From: Polyangia bacterium
Lineage (GTDB): Bacteria; Myxococcota_A; Polyangia; Polyangiales; Polyangiaceae
Assembly: GCA_030426145.1 (NCBI GenBank)
Contig: JAUHZF010000012.1
Coordinates: forward strand, 1 to 57,095
DNA length: 57,095 nt
Reading direction: 5' to 3'
Both the position numbers and the translations under genes were made by a program. Every line of letters starts with the position of its first letter. The first letter of the stretch is position 1. The notes under the pieces are model-generated. The model was not told where the DNA came from, did not search any database, and saw only the letters and a list, made by a program, of their open reading frames with translations. Shown one piece after another: positions 1 to 9,040 of this stretch.

Positions 1-2
1 AA

Positions 3-191
3 TCGAATGAATGGGAAAAGCCTGCTGGGATCAAAAATCTCGGCATCCGGCCTGAGGAATGGCTGAAAGAGGTCCGCTATGGCTTCGTTCACTATGAATG
101 GCCGAATAGCGGCGATCGCGACATTTCCGACGGCCGCGTGTTTGGCGGCTGGGTCGCAGGCTTCTTCCTCTCGGCCCCGCAATGCCGATGA
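3..191 (+). CDS. C-terminal fragment of an unidentified protein
   Basis: An open frame runs from the window edge to TGA at 189-191 (62 codons). It is rich in Trp, Tyr and Glu (for example EEWLKEVRYGFVHYEW) and ends in FFLSAPQCR. No family was recognised. Its first 60 bases are clearly less GC-rich than the rest of the window. Its end overlaps the first candidate start codons of the following lipoprotein gene, which suggests a real gene end and possible coupling. The beginning lies outside the window, so function and length cannot be judged. Confidence 0.45.
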   Translation, partial: SNEWEKPAGIKNLGIRPEEWLKEVRYGFVHYEWPNSGDRDISDGRVFGGWVAGFFLSAPQCR

Positions 192-1231
192 GCATGCGGT
201 TCGTCTTGGCCCTCGCCCTCCTCGCGGTCGGTTGTGCCGACCGCGAGGTGGGCCACAGCGAGCACGACGTCACCGTCGACACCGAAGACGACCTCGCGTG
301 GCGCCAGCACCAAGCGAACCTCGCCTTTGCCGAATCCTACGTGCCTCGTTGTGTTCCTGCGTCGACCCGGCCGCGGGTGCTCGTCACGGGTTTTGGGCGA
401 TTTCGTTCGGTCGCCGACAACGCCACGGGTCGCATGGTCGAGCGCCTGCTGCCCGAGCTGAGCTATCCCGTCACCGCCACCCCTGCCGATGGCGAAGTCG
501 ACGCGCCAGCGGCGCAGCTCGCGGTGGCGCAGGGCACGATGACGCTGCCTTCCCTCGGGGAGGTCGATGTCTGCGCGATGATCCTGCCCGTCTTTTGGGA
601 CCTGGCGGGTGCGCTCGTTCTCCTGGAGGCCGAGTCCTTCGCGCCGGATCTCGTCGCCATGAACGGCGTGGCCCGCGAGCGGCAACCCGTCTGGATCGAG
701 ATGGGGGCCATCAATGCCGTGAGTGGCGCGTCCGATGGCTCGTCGGTGCTTGCCCCACATCGGCCTGGGAGTCCCATCATCGAAGGGGGGCTCTGGGCTC
801 GCCCCAACTTGGCGACCTGGTCGGCCCTTCGCGGTACCACCACCGAGTTCGACGAGGTGCTCCAGGGCATCGAGCTCGCGGGCTTTCCTCGCGTGTCCAA
901 CGACTACCTCTGCAACGACACCACCTACGTCGTGGGGTACGGCCTCGACCATCCCGATGAGCCCCTTTCGCTCATGGTCGCGAGCCACCCCCGCGACGAC
1001 GAACGCGCGGCGCTGATCCTTCGTCTCACCCGTGACCAGTCTCACGTTCCGCGTTGGTTCGCGCACTGGCCCAGCCGCCTCGTCGACGACCCCTCCCGTC
1101 TCGATGCCGCCGCCGCGCTGCTCTCGGCCCAAATCGAAGCGCAACTCCTCGCCCTCCAGGCGAACGACCTCCCCACCCCGGGCGACAACGCCCTCGCCGA
1201 CAAGCCCGCCGACTCCACCGGTGGCGGCTGA
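182..1231 (+). CDS. Pyroglutamyl-peptidase-like (C15 family) lipoprotein
   Basis: 349 aa. A short hydrophobic leader ends in the lipobox LAVGC (Cys18), so the protein is probably a membrane-anchored lipoprotein. Residues 65 to 275 follow the pyrrolidone-carboxylate peptidase I plan: VLVTGFGRF near 67, WIEMGAIN with the candidate catalytic Glu173, SNDYLCND with the nucleophile Cys244, and ASHPRDD with His269. All three residues of the C15 Glu-Cys-His triad are therefore present by motif alignment. Classical Pcp is a cytosolic enzyme of about 215 aa that removes N-terminal pyroglutamate; this exported, longer version is unusual. Starts at 182, 188 and 194 are all possible, and 194 gives the most compact signal peptide. 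The next gene, also a lipoprotein, starts 31 bp downstream. Confidence 0.7.
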   Translation: MPMSMRFVLALALLAVGCADREVGHSEHDVTVDTEDDLAWRQHQANLAFAESYVPRCVPASTRPRVLVTGFGRFRSVADNATGRMVERLLPELSYPVTATPADGEVDAPAAQLAVAQGTMTLPSLGEVDVCAMILPVFWDLAGALVLLEAESFAPDLVAMNGVARERQPVWIEMGAINAVSGASDGSSVLAPHRPGSPIIEGGLWARPNLATWSALRGTTTEFDEVLQGIELAGFPRVSNDYLCNDTTYVVGYGLDHPDEPLSLMVASHPRDDERAALILRLTRDQSHVPRWFAHWPSRLVDDPSRLDAAAALLSAQIEAQLLALQANDLPTPGDNALADKPADSTGGG

Positions 1232-1262
1232 ATTCCCCCAATTCCTCCAAGGAAGCACACCC

Positions 1263-2846
1263 ATGAAGCTCCGAATCTCCACGCTCCTCCTATTGCCCCT
1301 CACCGCCTTCGCCTGCGCCGAAGACGAACACGCAGATCAGGCGACCTTCGCCCAGACGGAGGTGCCGGCAGCGTGCGTGCCTGGCGCCATGGCGACCGTG
1401 ACCGACGGCGCCGTCAACGTGCGCTCCGCGGCCATGATCTCGCCCGACACCGAGCTCGGTCTCACGTACGAAGGAACTCGTTACCTCGTCTCCACGTCGA
1501 CCCCGGTCTTCGCCGACGAACACTGGTGGGTGCCCGTTCAACGCGGCACCACCGAAGCCTGGATCGCGGCCGACTTCGTCGGGTGCAGCGCCCCCCAACC
1601 CTGCCCGGCGGGGCAGACCCGGCATGCCTATGTGAAACGAGACGAGCGCACCCGCGACGACGGCGCTCCCGTGCACGCGGCGCGAGATGAGGCGTCGGCC
1701 CAGATTCGTATCCTGCCCTTCGCTCAGCGCGTCACGACCCTCTCGCGGTCCGACGACGGTTGGGTAGAAGTTCTGCTTCCGAGCTTCGATGAGAGCGGCG
1801 GGGCGGACCGCATCGTGGGCTACATGCGTACCGAGGAGCTCGCCCAAGACTTCGCGTGCACGCCGGATGGGCTTGCGACCAAAGACGTCCGGGGCGCGAC
1901 GGTTCTTCTCGGCCAGTACGAGCTGGTTCGCGGGGGCGGGAGCAACAACGCCCGCAACGCCATCCTCGGCTTCAATCGCACCGATGCTCGTACCGTGGCT
2001 CCAGGAGGTACCTTCAACTACCTCCGCGACCCCGATCCCAACCTCGGCATCATCTCGCCTCGCGATAGCCAATACGCATGCGACAGCAACGATGACTGCC
2101 CGGCGACGCACGTCTGTCGGATGGACGAGACCAGCCCCTTTGGCAATGCGATGGGGAATAACCGCTGCGGACGCTACTTCGACGGCGGTACCAACGACGG
2201 CGGCACCATCTGGGCTTCGGGCGTTTGCGGCACGGCGACCATTACCCATCGCGCCGCCCTCGATGCGGCCCTCATGCCGCTCGAATACACCACCCACTTC
2301 AACTTCCCCGGGGCCTACATCTACCCGGGCGTCGACGCCGAGGTGTACTGGGCCAATGACGGCGATCCCGCCGGCGACCAGAACTACCGCTTCGTCAACG
2401 ATACCGACGCCGAGCTCGTCATCGTCACCGGATCTCGAATCGGGACCGCGGCCGATGCCAACGCGGGGGACGCGAGCGGCTCACGCGTCGGCAAGCTCAT
2501 CGTCTCGATGCAGATCTGGGGCACGAGCCGCGAGGACCGCTACGCGAGCTACACGGTCGAGCACAGCACGAGTCATCCTCAGGCGAATGCTCCGTCCGAC
2601 GACGGTTGCCTCGAGCTCGTGCGCGACGTGACTCGTCTCGGCGAGCGCGAGCGCTTCAGCCCCTTCGAGCAGACTCATGGCGGCGTGGATGGGTACCCGG
2701 GCTTACGGTCCATTCGGCTCATCGACCGCTGGACCGAGGCCCGAGGGGAACAGGTCGCAAGCACGGAACGCTGGCACATCACGAGCTGCTACTCGGGCCC
2801 GAAGGCCGAGCGGCTGACCCCGACCTACAGCCGCCACCACCCGTGA
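1263..2846 (+). CDS. Lipoprotein with SH3-like and VanW-like domains
   Basis: 527 aa. It starts at ATG 1263, with AAGGA about 10 nt upstream; the longer open frame upstream overlaps the previous gene and is not used. The leader ends in LTAFAC (Cys18 lipobox). Residues about 40 to 115 resemble a bacterial SH3 domain (DGAVNVRS), followed by a second SH3-like stretch. The C-terminal half matches the VanW family: NNARNAILGFNRTDARTVAPG, then SGVCGTATITHRAALDAALM, then a PGVDAEVYW segment and a final beta-strand region. VanW domains occur in vancomycin-resistance clusters and in many cell-envelope proteins; their biochemistry is unclear. It probably acts at the envelope, perhaps at peptidoglycan, together with the peptidase-like lipoprotein upstream. 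It ends 3 bp from the convergent gene. Confidence 0.7.
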   Translation: MKLRISTLLLLPLTAFACAEDEHADQATFAQTEVPAACVPGAMATVTDGAVNVRSAAMISPDTELGLTYEGTRYLVSTSTPVFADEHWWVPVQRGTTEAWIAADFVGCSAPQPCPAGQTRHAYVKRDERTRDDGAPVHAARDEASAQIRILPFAQRVTTLSRSDDGWVEVLLPSFDESGGADRIVGYMRTEELAQDFACTPDGLATKDVRGATVLLGQYELVRGGGSNNARNAILGFNRTDARTVAPGGTFNYLRDPDPNLGIISPRDSQYACDSNDDCPATHVCRMDETSPFGNAMGNNRCGRYFDGGTNDGGTIWASGVCGTATITHRAALDAALMPLEYTTHFNFPGAYIYPGVDAEVYWANDGDPAGDQNYRFVNDTDAELVIVTGSRIGTAADANAGDASGSRVGKLIVSMQIWGTSREDRYASYTVEHSTSHPQANAPSDDGCLELVRDVTRLGERERFSPFEQTHGGVDGYPGLRSIRLIDRWTEARGEQVASTERWHITSCYSGPKAERLTPTYSRHHP

Positions 2847-2849
2847 GCA

Positions 2850-4685
2850 TCACTTGGGGGTGGGCGGAACCTCGACCTCGTTGATCGACTGCACGCTCGC
2901 TCCCGCCGGATAGGCATAGGACACGAACGACGACTGGAAGCCGGGCGAGTAGCCGCCCCAACCCCACACGGTGACGCCAAAGGGAGCCTCACTCGAGATT
3001 TCGTGACGGCCGTTCTCGCAGCCGTTCACGGACTGGAAGTTGCCGGTCACCATATCGACGCGTGTCCATTCGACGTCACCGAGTGCCTGCCAACCGGTGA
3101 GCACGCCAGCGCAATCGAGCGTCACGTCGGAGAACATTCCCGTGCCAGGGTTGCGCCGCCGCACCACGACCAAGCTCGTTTCGGGGTAGGTGGGATCGGT
3201 GAAGAAGACGTAGTTGTCGAGGTACTGATCAATGGGCACGATGTTGACCCACTCAGGGTCACCCTCGTTGCCGCCGACCTCGTTGGCGCCCGTCATGTAT
3301 TGCGCAAAATAGAAGGGGTGATCGTCGTCCTGGCTGCTCACCACGAAAGGCCCCGACGCCGAAAACTCGGCCACGTCGCCCTGGTTGAGGGTGGTCGGGG
3401 CACCAGCGGGGGTGGAGGGGAGCCACGTGAGCTGGGTGCCGTCGACGGCGCCCACCAGCCGCCACGGCGGTGTCTCTTCCGACGTCGCTGCCATGCGGTT
3501 TCGGTAGCGCACGCCGGCGTAGCTGCTCCCGAGGGCGCGAATGGGCGGGATTTGCTGGTGGGCCGAATCGCAGGCCGACTGAGACACGGGCACGTTCAGA
3601 CAGCTCGCGGCACCCCAGACGCCGACGGGTTTGTCGGCCTGGATCGGACTTCCCGAAAGCTCGGCATCCTGTGACAGCTGGAGGTACTGCCCCGCGTTGA
3701 GATTGTAGGTGGTAGCGGTGTTCGCGGGCGCCGAGGCCACACCGTTGCCGCCCACGATCGCCACCTTGGGGAGAATGGTGACCTGAGTGTTGTTCTCCTG
3801 CGCCAGGATGTTGAGCGACGGTTGAGCCTGGGCCACGACCTGGCTCTTTCCGTAGGCATTGACCGCGATGTAGTTGGTGTCCCACGCGCTGGTGGGCAAG
3901 AGCAGACTGGCAGACGTGGCGGCGGAAGGACCACCTCCGTAGGGGAGAATGGAGTAACCCGCGACAGGGCGGTCGGTGACGATGCGGAATGCCTCGCCAA
4001 TGCCCGTGCCGACCACGCCGTAGTCGCCGTTGATCGCAGCCGGCACCGGGCAGGTGGGCAGGCTGGAGACCGGCGGGTTGCGATGGCTGAGGAAGATGAT
4101 GGCCACTTCACCCACGGGCAGGCCATTGACGGGGTCGTAGGGAGCGTAGGTGATGCCCTGGCCTTGGCCCTGCGGGATTCGGATGAAGTCCGTATTGGCG
4201 AATGGTGTGCCCTGGTAGGAGACGTCGATGTGAACCGGCACCGACCACGTGTTGGCGATGTAGGCGGCGAAGCATGCCCCATTGCCTTCTGCGATGAGGT
4301 CGGGCTTCAAGGCCCAGTAGTCGCAGCCAGTGCTGCTCTGCGCGGCTTCGGCGGCGCCGCACGGATCGTTCGAGCAGCCGCCATTGAGGCAGGCCGTGTC
4401 GCCGGTACACTCCATGATGAGCTGGCCGTTGCAGTCGAGGACCTTCTTGAGGTCGCCGCTGCAGGAGCTGGGGCAGCTCCCGCCGACGCCGGTGCCGACA
4501 CCGACGGAGACCGTGCCTCCCACGCCTGTAGTGGCCCCGGCGCCACCCTGTCCGCCCGCGCCGTTGGTCGAGGTCGGCGAGCCAGCTCCGCTTCCGTCAT
4601 CCTCGACGATGTCGCTACCGCTGCACGCCACCCAGCCCACGGCTGCGAGTGCTCCCGCCGCCAACCATCTCGTCCGAACCGACAT
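2850..4685 (-). CDS. IgGFc-binding-protein-like surface lipoprotein
   Basis: 611 aa. The leader ends in VGWVACSG (lipobox), followed by a Gly/Ser/Thr spacer (residues 25 to 75) and a small Cys-rich segment (CPSSC, CNGQLIMEC, CLNGGC). From about residue 120 the sequence follows the IgGFc-binding N-terminal-domain pattern common in myxobacteria: repeated beta-rich units such as NNTQVTILPK, LNAGQYLQLSQD, KPVGVWGAASCLNVP and the paired cysteines of CLNVPVSQSACDSAHQQIPP. The spacer and lipobox place it on the cell surface. The mammalian name reflects the domain only; its ligand is unknown. It is transcribed divergently from the AraC regulator that follows. Confidence 0.72.
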   Translation of the reverse strand: MSVRTRWLAAGALAAVGWVACSGSDIVEDDGSGAGSPTSTNGAGGQGGAGATTGVGGTVSVGVGTGVGGSCPSSCSGDLKKVLDCNGQLIMECTGDTACLNGGCSNDPCGAAEAAQSSTGCDYWALKPDLIAEGNGACFAAYIANTWSVPVHIDVSYQGTPFANTDFIRIPQGQGQGITYAPYDPVNGLPVGEVAIIFLSHRNPPVSSLPTCPVPAAINGDYGVVGTGIGEAFRIVTDRPVAGYSILPYGGGPSAATSASLLLPTSAWDTNYIAVNAYGKSQVVAQAQPSLNILAQENNTQVTILPKVAIVGGNGVASAPANTATTYNLNAGQYLQLSQDAELSGSPIQADKPVGVWGAASCLNVPVSQSACDSAHQQIPPIRALGSSYAGVRYRNRMAATSEETPPWRLVGAVDGTQLTWLPSTPAGAPTTLNQGDVAEFSASGPFVVSSQDDDHPFYFAQYMTGANEVGGNEGDPEWVNIVPIDQYLDNYVFFTDPTYPETSLVVVRRRNPGTGMFSDVTLDCAGVLTGWQALGDVEWTRVDMVTGNFQSVNGCENGRHEISSEAPFGVTVWGWGGYSPGFQSSFVSYAYPAGASVQSINEVEVPPTPK

Positions 4686-4691
4686 CCGCTC

Positions 4692-4753
4692 AGGCTACAC
4701 GATGTCGCCGAGAAAAAATCAACGGGTACCTTCCACGATCCGTCACGTAGCCT
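4692..4753. promoter_or_regulatory. Inverted repeat in a divergent intergenic region
   Basis: The 74 bp between the surface lipoprotein and the AraC gene carry AGGCTAC at 4692-4698 and its inverse GTAGCCT at 4747-4753, separated by an AT-richer stretch (GAGAAAAAATCAACGG). The spacing and location would suit autoregulation by the adjacent AraC protein. This is inference from position only. Confidence 0.3.
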
Positions 4754-4759
4754 CAGGAG

Positions 4760-5497
4760 ATGCGGTTGCCGTCGGACCTCGCCGTGGGGCTCTTGCCCTC
4801 CATGGTGGCCTTGCAGGGCAAGGGGAGCGTCACGCCGCCCCATCGCCACCACGGCATGCATCTGCTGCTCGCGCGCGAAGGAGAGCTCACGGTGAGCATC
4901 ACGGGAGAAGAGCGCTTCACGGCTGGCGTTCTCACCCCTCCCCAGCTCGAGCACGCGGTGGATGCCGACGGCATCACCATGGTGCTCTTCTTCGTGGATC
5001 CCGAGTCGGTGCCTGGCAAGCGCCTCGAGCGCCGTCTCGGCGGGCAACCCGCCTGGCTCGACGAAGCGGTGCGGCAGGCATTGTTGGCGGAGCTGCCTCC
5101 GGTGCCCGATGGCGAGGCGCTCCGCGCCTGGATGCGCCATACGCTGGGCTACCTCGAGGTCGAGGTTGAAGGCCCGCGAACCATGCACCCGAAGGTGAAA
5201 CGGGTGCTGGGCCTGCTGGAAGACGCACGTCTGGACCCCGCTCCTTCGTTGGAGGACTTCGCCGACCGCGTCGGCCTGGCCCCGTCACGACTTCGGTCGG
5301 CGTTCACCGAGTCGACCGGAACGACCTGGCGGGCGTACCTTCGGTGGCTGCGGCTGCAGCGTGCCGCGAGCGCACTGTCCGCTGGGGTCGCTGCCAACGA
5401 AGCGGCGATCACCGCCGGCTTCTTCGACGCGGCGCACATGGCCCGCACCTTCCGGAGCACCTACGGGATCTCGTCCCGCACGCTCATGGGGCGTTGA
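4760..5497 (+). CDS. AraC-family transcriptional regulator with cupin sensor domain
   Basis: 245 aa. The N-terminal half is a cupin (PPHRHHGMHLLLAREGEL, then LTPPQLEHAV with the second conserved His), expected to bind a small ligand or metal. The C-terminal 100 residues hold two helix-turn-helix motifs of the AraC/XylS type: LEDFADRVGLAPSRLRSAF and ANEAAITAGFFDAAHMARTF, ending with STYGISSRTLMG. AGGAG lies directly against ATG 4760, too close for good ribosome binding; TTG at 4766 would have ideal spacing, so the protein may begin two codons later. An in-frame TAG at 4748 rules out a longer start. It probably regulates itself and the divergent surface lipoprotein gene. Confidence 0.85.
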   Translation: MRLPSDLAVGLLPSMVALQGKGSVTPPHRHHGMHLLLAREGELTVSITGEERFTAGVLTPPQLEHAVDADGITMVLFFVDPESVPGKRLERRLGGQPAWLDEAVRQALLAELPPVPDGEALRAWMRHTLGYLEVEVEGPRTMHPKVKRVLGLLEDARLDPAPSLEDFADRVGLAPSRLRSAFTESTGTTWRAYLRWLRLQRAASALSAGVAANEAAITAGFFDAAHMARTFRSTYGISSRTLMGR

Positions 5498-5517
5498 GCC
5501 GCCGACGGCGACGAGCG

Positions 5518-6054
5518 CTATTCTTCCGGAAGCCCGGCGGCCAACAGCGCCGAGCGCGGTCCTTCGAGCTCGGGGTAGTCGTCGACCAGCTCGTCCATGC
5601 TCTCTTCGACCTCGCGCGGCTTGATGATCCACTCGCGCCGGCTGTAGAAGCGGCGCTTCTGGCCGTCGGCCCCTTCGATGTCGAGGCACATGGTGAAGGG
5701 CCGCGGCGCGTCGTCGCACTTCTCCGCCTTGATGGTGCTCGAGGCCTTGGTCTCGGTCTGTGGGAACGCCTGCTCTAGTCGATCGCGGTCGAGCGCCCAG
5801 TGGAAGAGCTCAACGTCGTGGCGCCACTGCGATGAGGAACCGCCCACGCCGATGCGCTTCTTTTTTCGGTCGAGGAGCACGAAGTGTCCGACGACGTCGC
5901 GCTTGCTCTTGGGCAAGCGCTCGAGCCAGACGCGGTTGACCGCTTGGCGCGGCGTGGCCGCATCTTCGTCGTCGCCGAACCAGCCGGAGAGCCCCCACAG
6001 CGCGATCCCCGCTCCCGCGAGTCCGAGCCACCACCGTCGTGCCTTCGAGGTCAT
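5518..6054 (-). CDS. Hypothetical protein with one N-terminal membrane anchor
   Basis: 178 aa, family not recognised. Residues 7 to 24 (WWLGLAGAGIALWGLSGW) form a single transmembrane segment or uncleaved signal. The rest is a charged domain with a Lys/Arg stretch (DRKKKRIGVG), two cysteines (EKCDDAPRPFTMCLDI) and an acidic C-terminus. The anchor suggests that the main domain faces the periplasm. It converges on the AraC gene and is divergent from slyD. Confidence 0.6.
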   Translation of the reverse strand: MTSKARRWWLGLAGAGIALWGLSGWFGDDEDAATPRQAVNRVWLERLPKSKRDVVGHFVLLDRKKKRIGVGGSSSQWRHDVELFHWALDRDRLEQAFPQTETKASSTIKAEKCDDAPRPFTMCLDIEGADGQKRRFYSRREWIIKPREVEESMDELVDDYPELEGPRSALLAAGLPEE

Positions 6055-6136
6055 GATACACGAAGCTTATCCGGCCCTTCGAGCCGCGCAACGGTTGCCA
6101 CTTTGGGACCCCGGTCATCGGTGGTAGTCGGTAGCC

Positions 6137-6622
6137 ATGGCCGACGTCGTCGCACCGGAGAAGGTCGTCTCCTTCAAGTACACCCTCGAGAATGGCGAGG
6201 GGGAGCTCATCGAGAGCTCTGGCGACGAGGCCATGCCGTACCTCCATGGTGCCGGCAACATCGTGCCCGGCCTCGAGCGCGCCATGCAGGGTCACGCGGT
6301 GGGTGACACGTTCGATGTCGAGGTTGCCGCAGCCGAGGGTTACGGCGAGAGGATCGACGGTACGGTCGAGGTGCCGCGCTCCGCATTCCCCGATGAGGTC
6401 GAGGTCAGCGAGGGCATGAGCTTCGTGGCCGAAGGTCCCGACGGCGAAGCCTTTCCGCTCTGGGTCATCGAGGTCACCGACGACTTGGTCATCGCCGAGC
6501 CGAACCACCCGCTTGCGGGCGTCGACCTGAAATTCTCAGTTGAGATCATAGACATCCGCGACGCGTCAGCCGAGGAACTCGAGCACGGCCACGCGCATGG
6601 GCCCGACGGCCATCACCACTGA
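6137..6622 (+). CDS. slyD: FKBP-type peptidyl-prolyl isomerase, SlyD-like
   Basis: 161 aa. The FKBP half-domains (YTLENGEGELIESSGDEAMPYLHG and the C-terminal LAGVDLKFSVEIIDIR) flank an inserted IF chaperone domain of about residues 70 to 125. The tail is His-rich (ELEHGHAHGPDGHHH), as in SlyD, where it binds Ni. The conserved NHPLAGV motif is present. SlyD catalyses prolyl isomerisation and acts as a cytosolic folding helper and metallochaperone for hydrogenase maturation. It appears monocistronic, with ATG 6137 as the only sensible start. Confidence 0.9.
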   Translation: MADVVAPEKVVSFKYTLENGEGELIESSGDEAMPYLHGAGNIVPGLERAMQGHAVGDTFDVEVAAAEGYGERIDGTVEVPRSAFPDEVEVSEGMSFVAEGPDGEAFPLWVIEVTDDLVIAEPNHPLAGVDLKFSVEIIDIRDASAEELEHGHAHGPDGHHH

Positions 6623-6727
6623 GCGAGTCGCGACGTTCTTCCGAGCCTTTTTTCCGGGGGCGTGCTAGAGGAGCCTCCGACAAGGCGAGCGTTTGCGGCC
6701 TGTTTGTACCTCTATCCCTCTAGGTCG

Positions 6728-7045
6728 ATGAAAATCTCGCCTTCGAAAGAAGCGCCCGAAGAGCGGCGCTCGTTGCTGGTGGATGGCTCGCGTGAAGCGG
6801 GTCGAGCATGGGCTCAGGGCTGGTTTGAGGCGCTGCATGCTGAAGGACGCACCGTCTGCGGCGGCTGGCCCGGCACGATGTCGGAGGCGAGGGGGCGGGC
6901 GCGAGTGCATCTCGACGCTCTGCTCACCCAAAGGGCCATGCCGCGGATTACCCACGCCGAACTGACCGATGCCGCGCGCGTCACGTACGACAGCGCGAAG
7001 GCACTCTGGGTCGGGAATGCGGTCCGCGACGAAGGTGTTGCGTGA
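6728..7045 (+). CDS. Small hypothetical protein
   Basis: 105 aa from ATG 6728; an upstream in-frame ATG at 6662 gives a Pro/Arg-rich extension that looks non-coding. The chain is soluble and mostly helical (SLLVDGSREAGRAWAQGWFEAL, then ARGRARVHLDALL). No family was recognised. It ends 46 bp before the GTG of the DEAD-box helicase and may share its transcript. Codon use resembles its neighbours, which supports a real gene. Confidence 0.5.
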   Translation: MKISPSKEAPEERRSLLVDGSREAGRAWAQGWFEALHAEGRTVCGGWPGTMSEARGRARVHLDALLTQRAMPRITHAELTDAARVTYDSAKALWVGNAVRDEGVA

Positions 7046-7091
7046 CCGCGGCCGGCGATTCCTTCCGCTCCGACATACGAAGACGAGCAAC

Positions 7092-8396
<1,305 letters not shown>

Positions 8397-8525
8397 CCGA
8401 AGAAGCGGAAATCAGCGAGCGCAAGAACACAGATGTGCCGGCGAGCATCGATGCCACTCGGGCACGGTGCAGTGACCGGACGGAGTGCCTCGGGTATCCG
8501 AGGCCAGCGAGAGAAAGAGTACGAG

Positions 8526-8891
8526 ATGTCGAATAAGCTGTTTGTAGGTGGCCTTTCCTGGGACACGGATGATTCTGGTCTGCTGGCCGCATTCCAGCCC
8601 TACGGGGACGTGCGTGAGGCAAAGGTCATCACCGATCGCGAGACGGGCCGTTCGCGCGGTTTTGGGTTCGTGACCTACGCCAACCAAGATGAGGCGAGCA
8701 CCGCGATGGAGGCCATGAATGGCGCCGAGCTCGACGGTCGCACCCTCCGGGTCGACTCGGCCCAGGATCGTGGCCGTGGCGGCGGTGGCGGCGGCGGTGG
8801 TCGCGGCGGCTTCGGTGGTGGCGGCGGTGGCGGCGGTGGCCGTGGCGGTCGTGGCGGCCGTGGCGGCGGCGGCGGTCGCGGCGGTTGGTGA
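8526..8891 (+). CDS. RNA-binding protein with RRM domain and Gly-rich tail
   Basis: 121 aa from ATG 8526, with GAGAAAGAG as the ribosome binding site. Residues 1 to 80 are one RNA recognition motif: RNP2 is LFVGGL and RNP1 is RGFGFVTY. The last 40 residues are almost only Gly and Arg with some Phe/Trp, an RGG-box-like tail. Such proteins (Rbp family of cyanobacteria and myxobacteria) are often cold-induced and bind single-stranded RNA. The 129-bp leader between the helicase and this gene has no ORF and could hold its own promoter. The tail is encoded by GGCGGTGGC-type DNA repeats (about 8777-8888), prone to length change. Confidence 0.9.
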   Translation: MSNKLFVGGLSWDTDDSGLLAAFQPYGDVREAKVITDRETGRSRGFGFVTYANQDEASTAMEAMNGAELDGRTLRVDSAQDRGRGGGGGGGGRGGFGGGGGGGGGRGGRGGRGGGGGRGGW

Positions 8892-8961
8892 GCAGCTAAC
8901 CGCAAGAGAGCACCCGCCCGACTCGGGAGGGTCCAACGCATCCATCGTGATGCATGAGTGT

Positions 8962-8996
8962 GCCCCGGAATTCGTTTCGGGGCGCCTTTCGTTTGT
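8962..8996 (+). terminator. Probable intrinsic terminator after the RRM gene
   Basis: GCCCCG at 8962-8967 pairs with CGGGGC at 8978-8983 around a 10-nt loop, followed by the T-rich GCCTTTCGTTTG. The position, 70 bp after the stop codon, fits termination of the helicase/RRM transcript. The hairpin overlaps the longest possible start of the next gene, which argues for that gene's later start at 9041. Confidence 0.6.
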
Positions 8997-9040
8997 GGTG
9001 TCGAAGTCGTGTGGTAGCTCTAGTCCCCGGCAGGGTAGAC

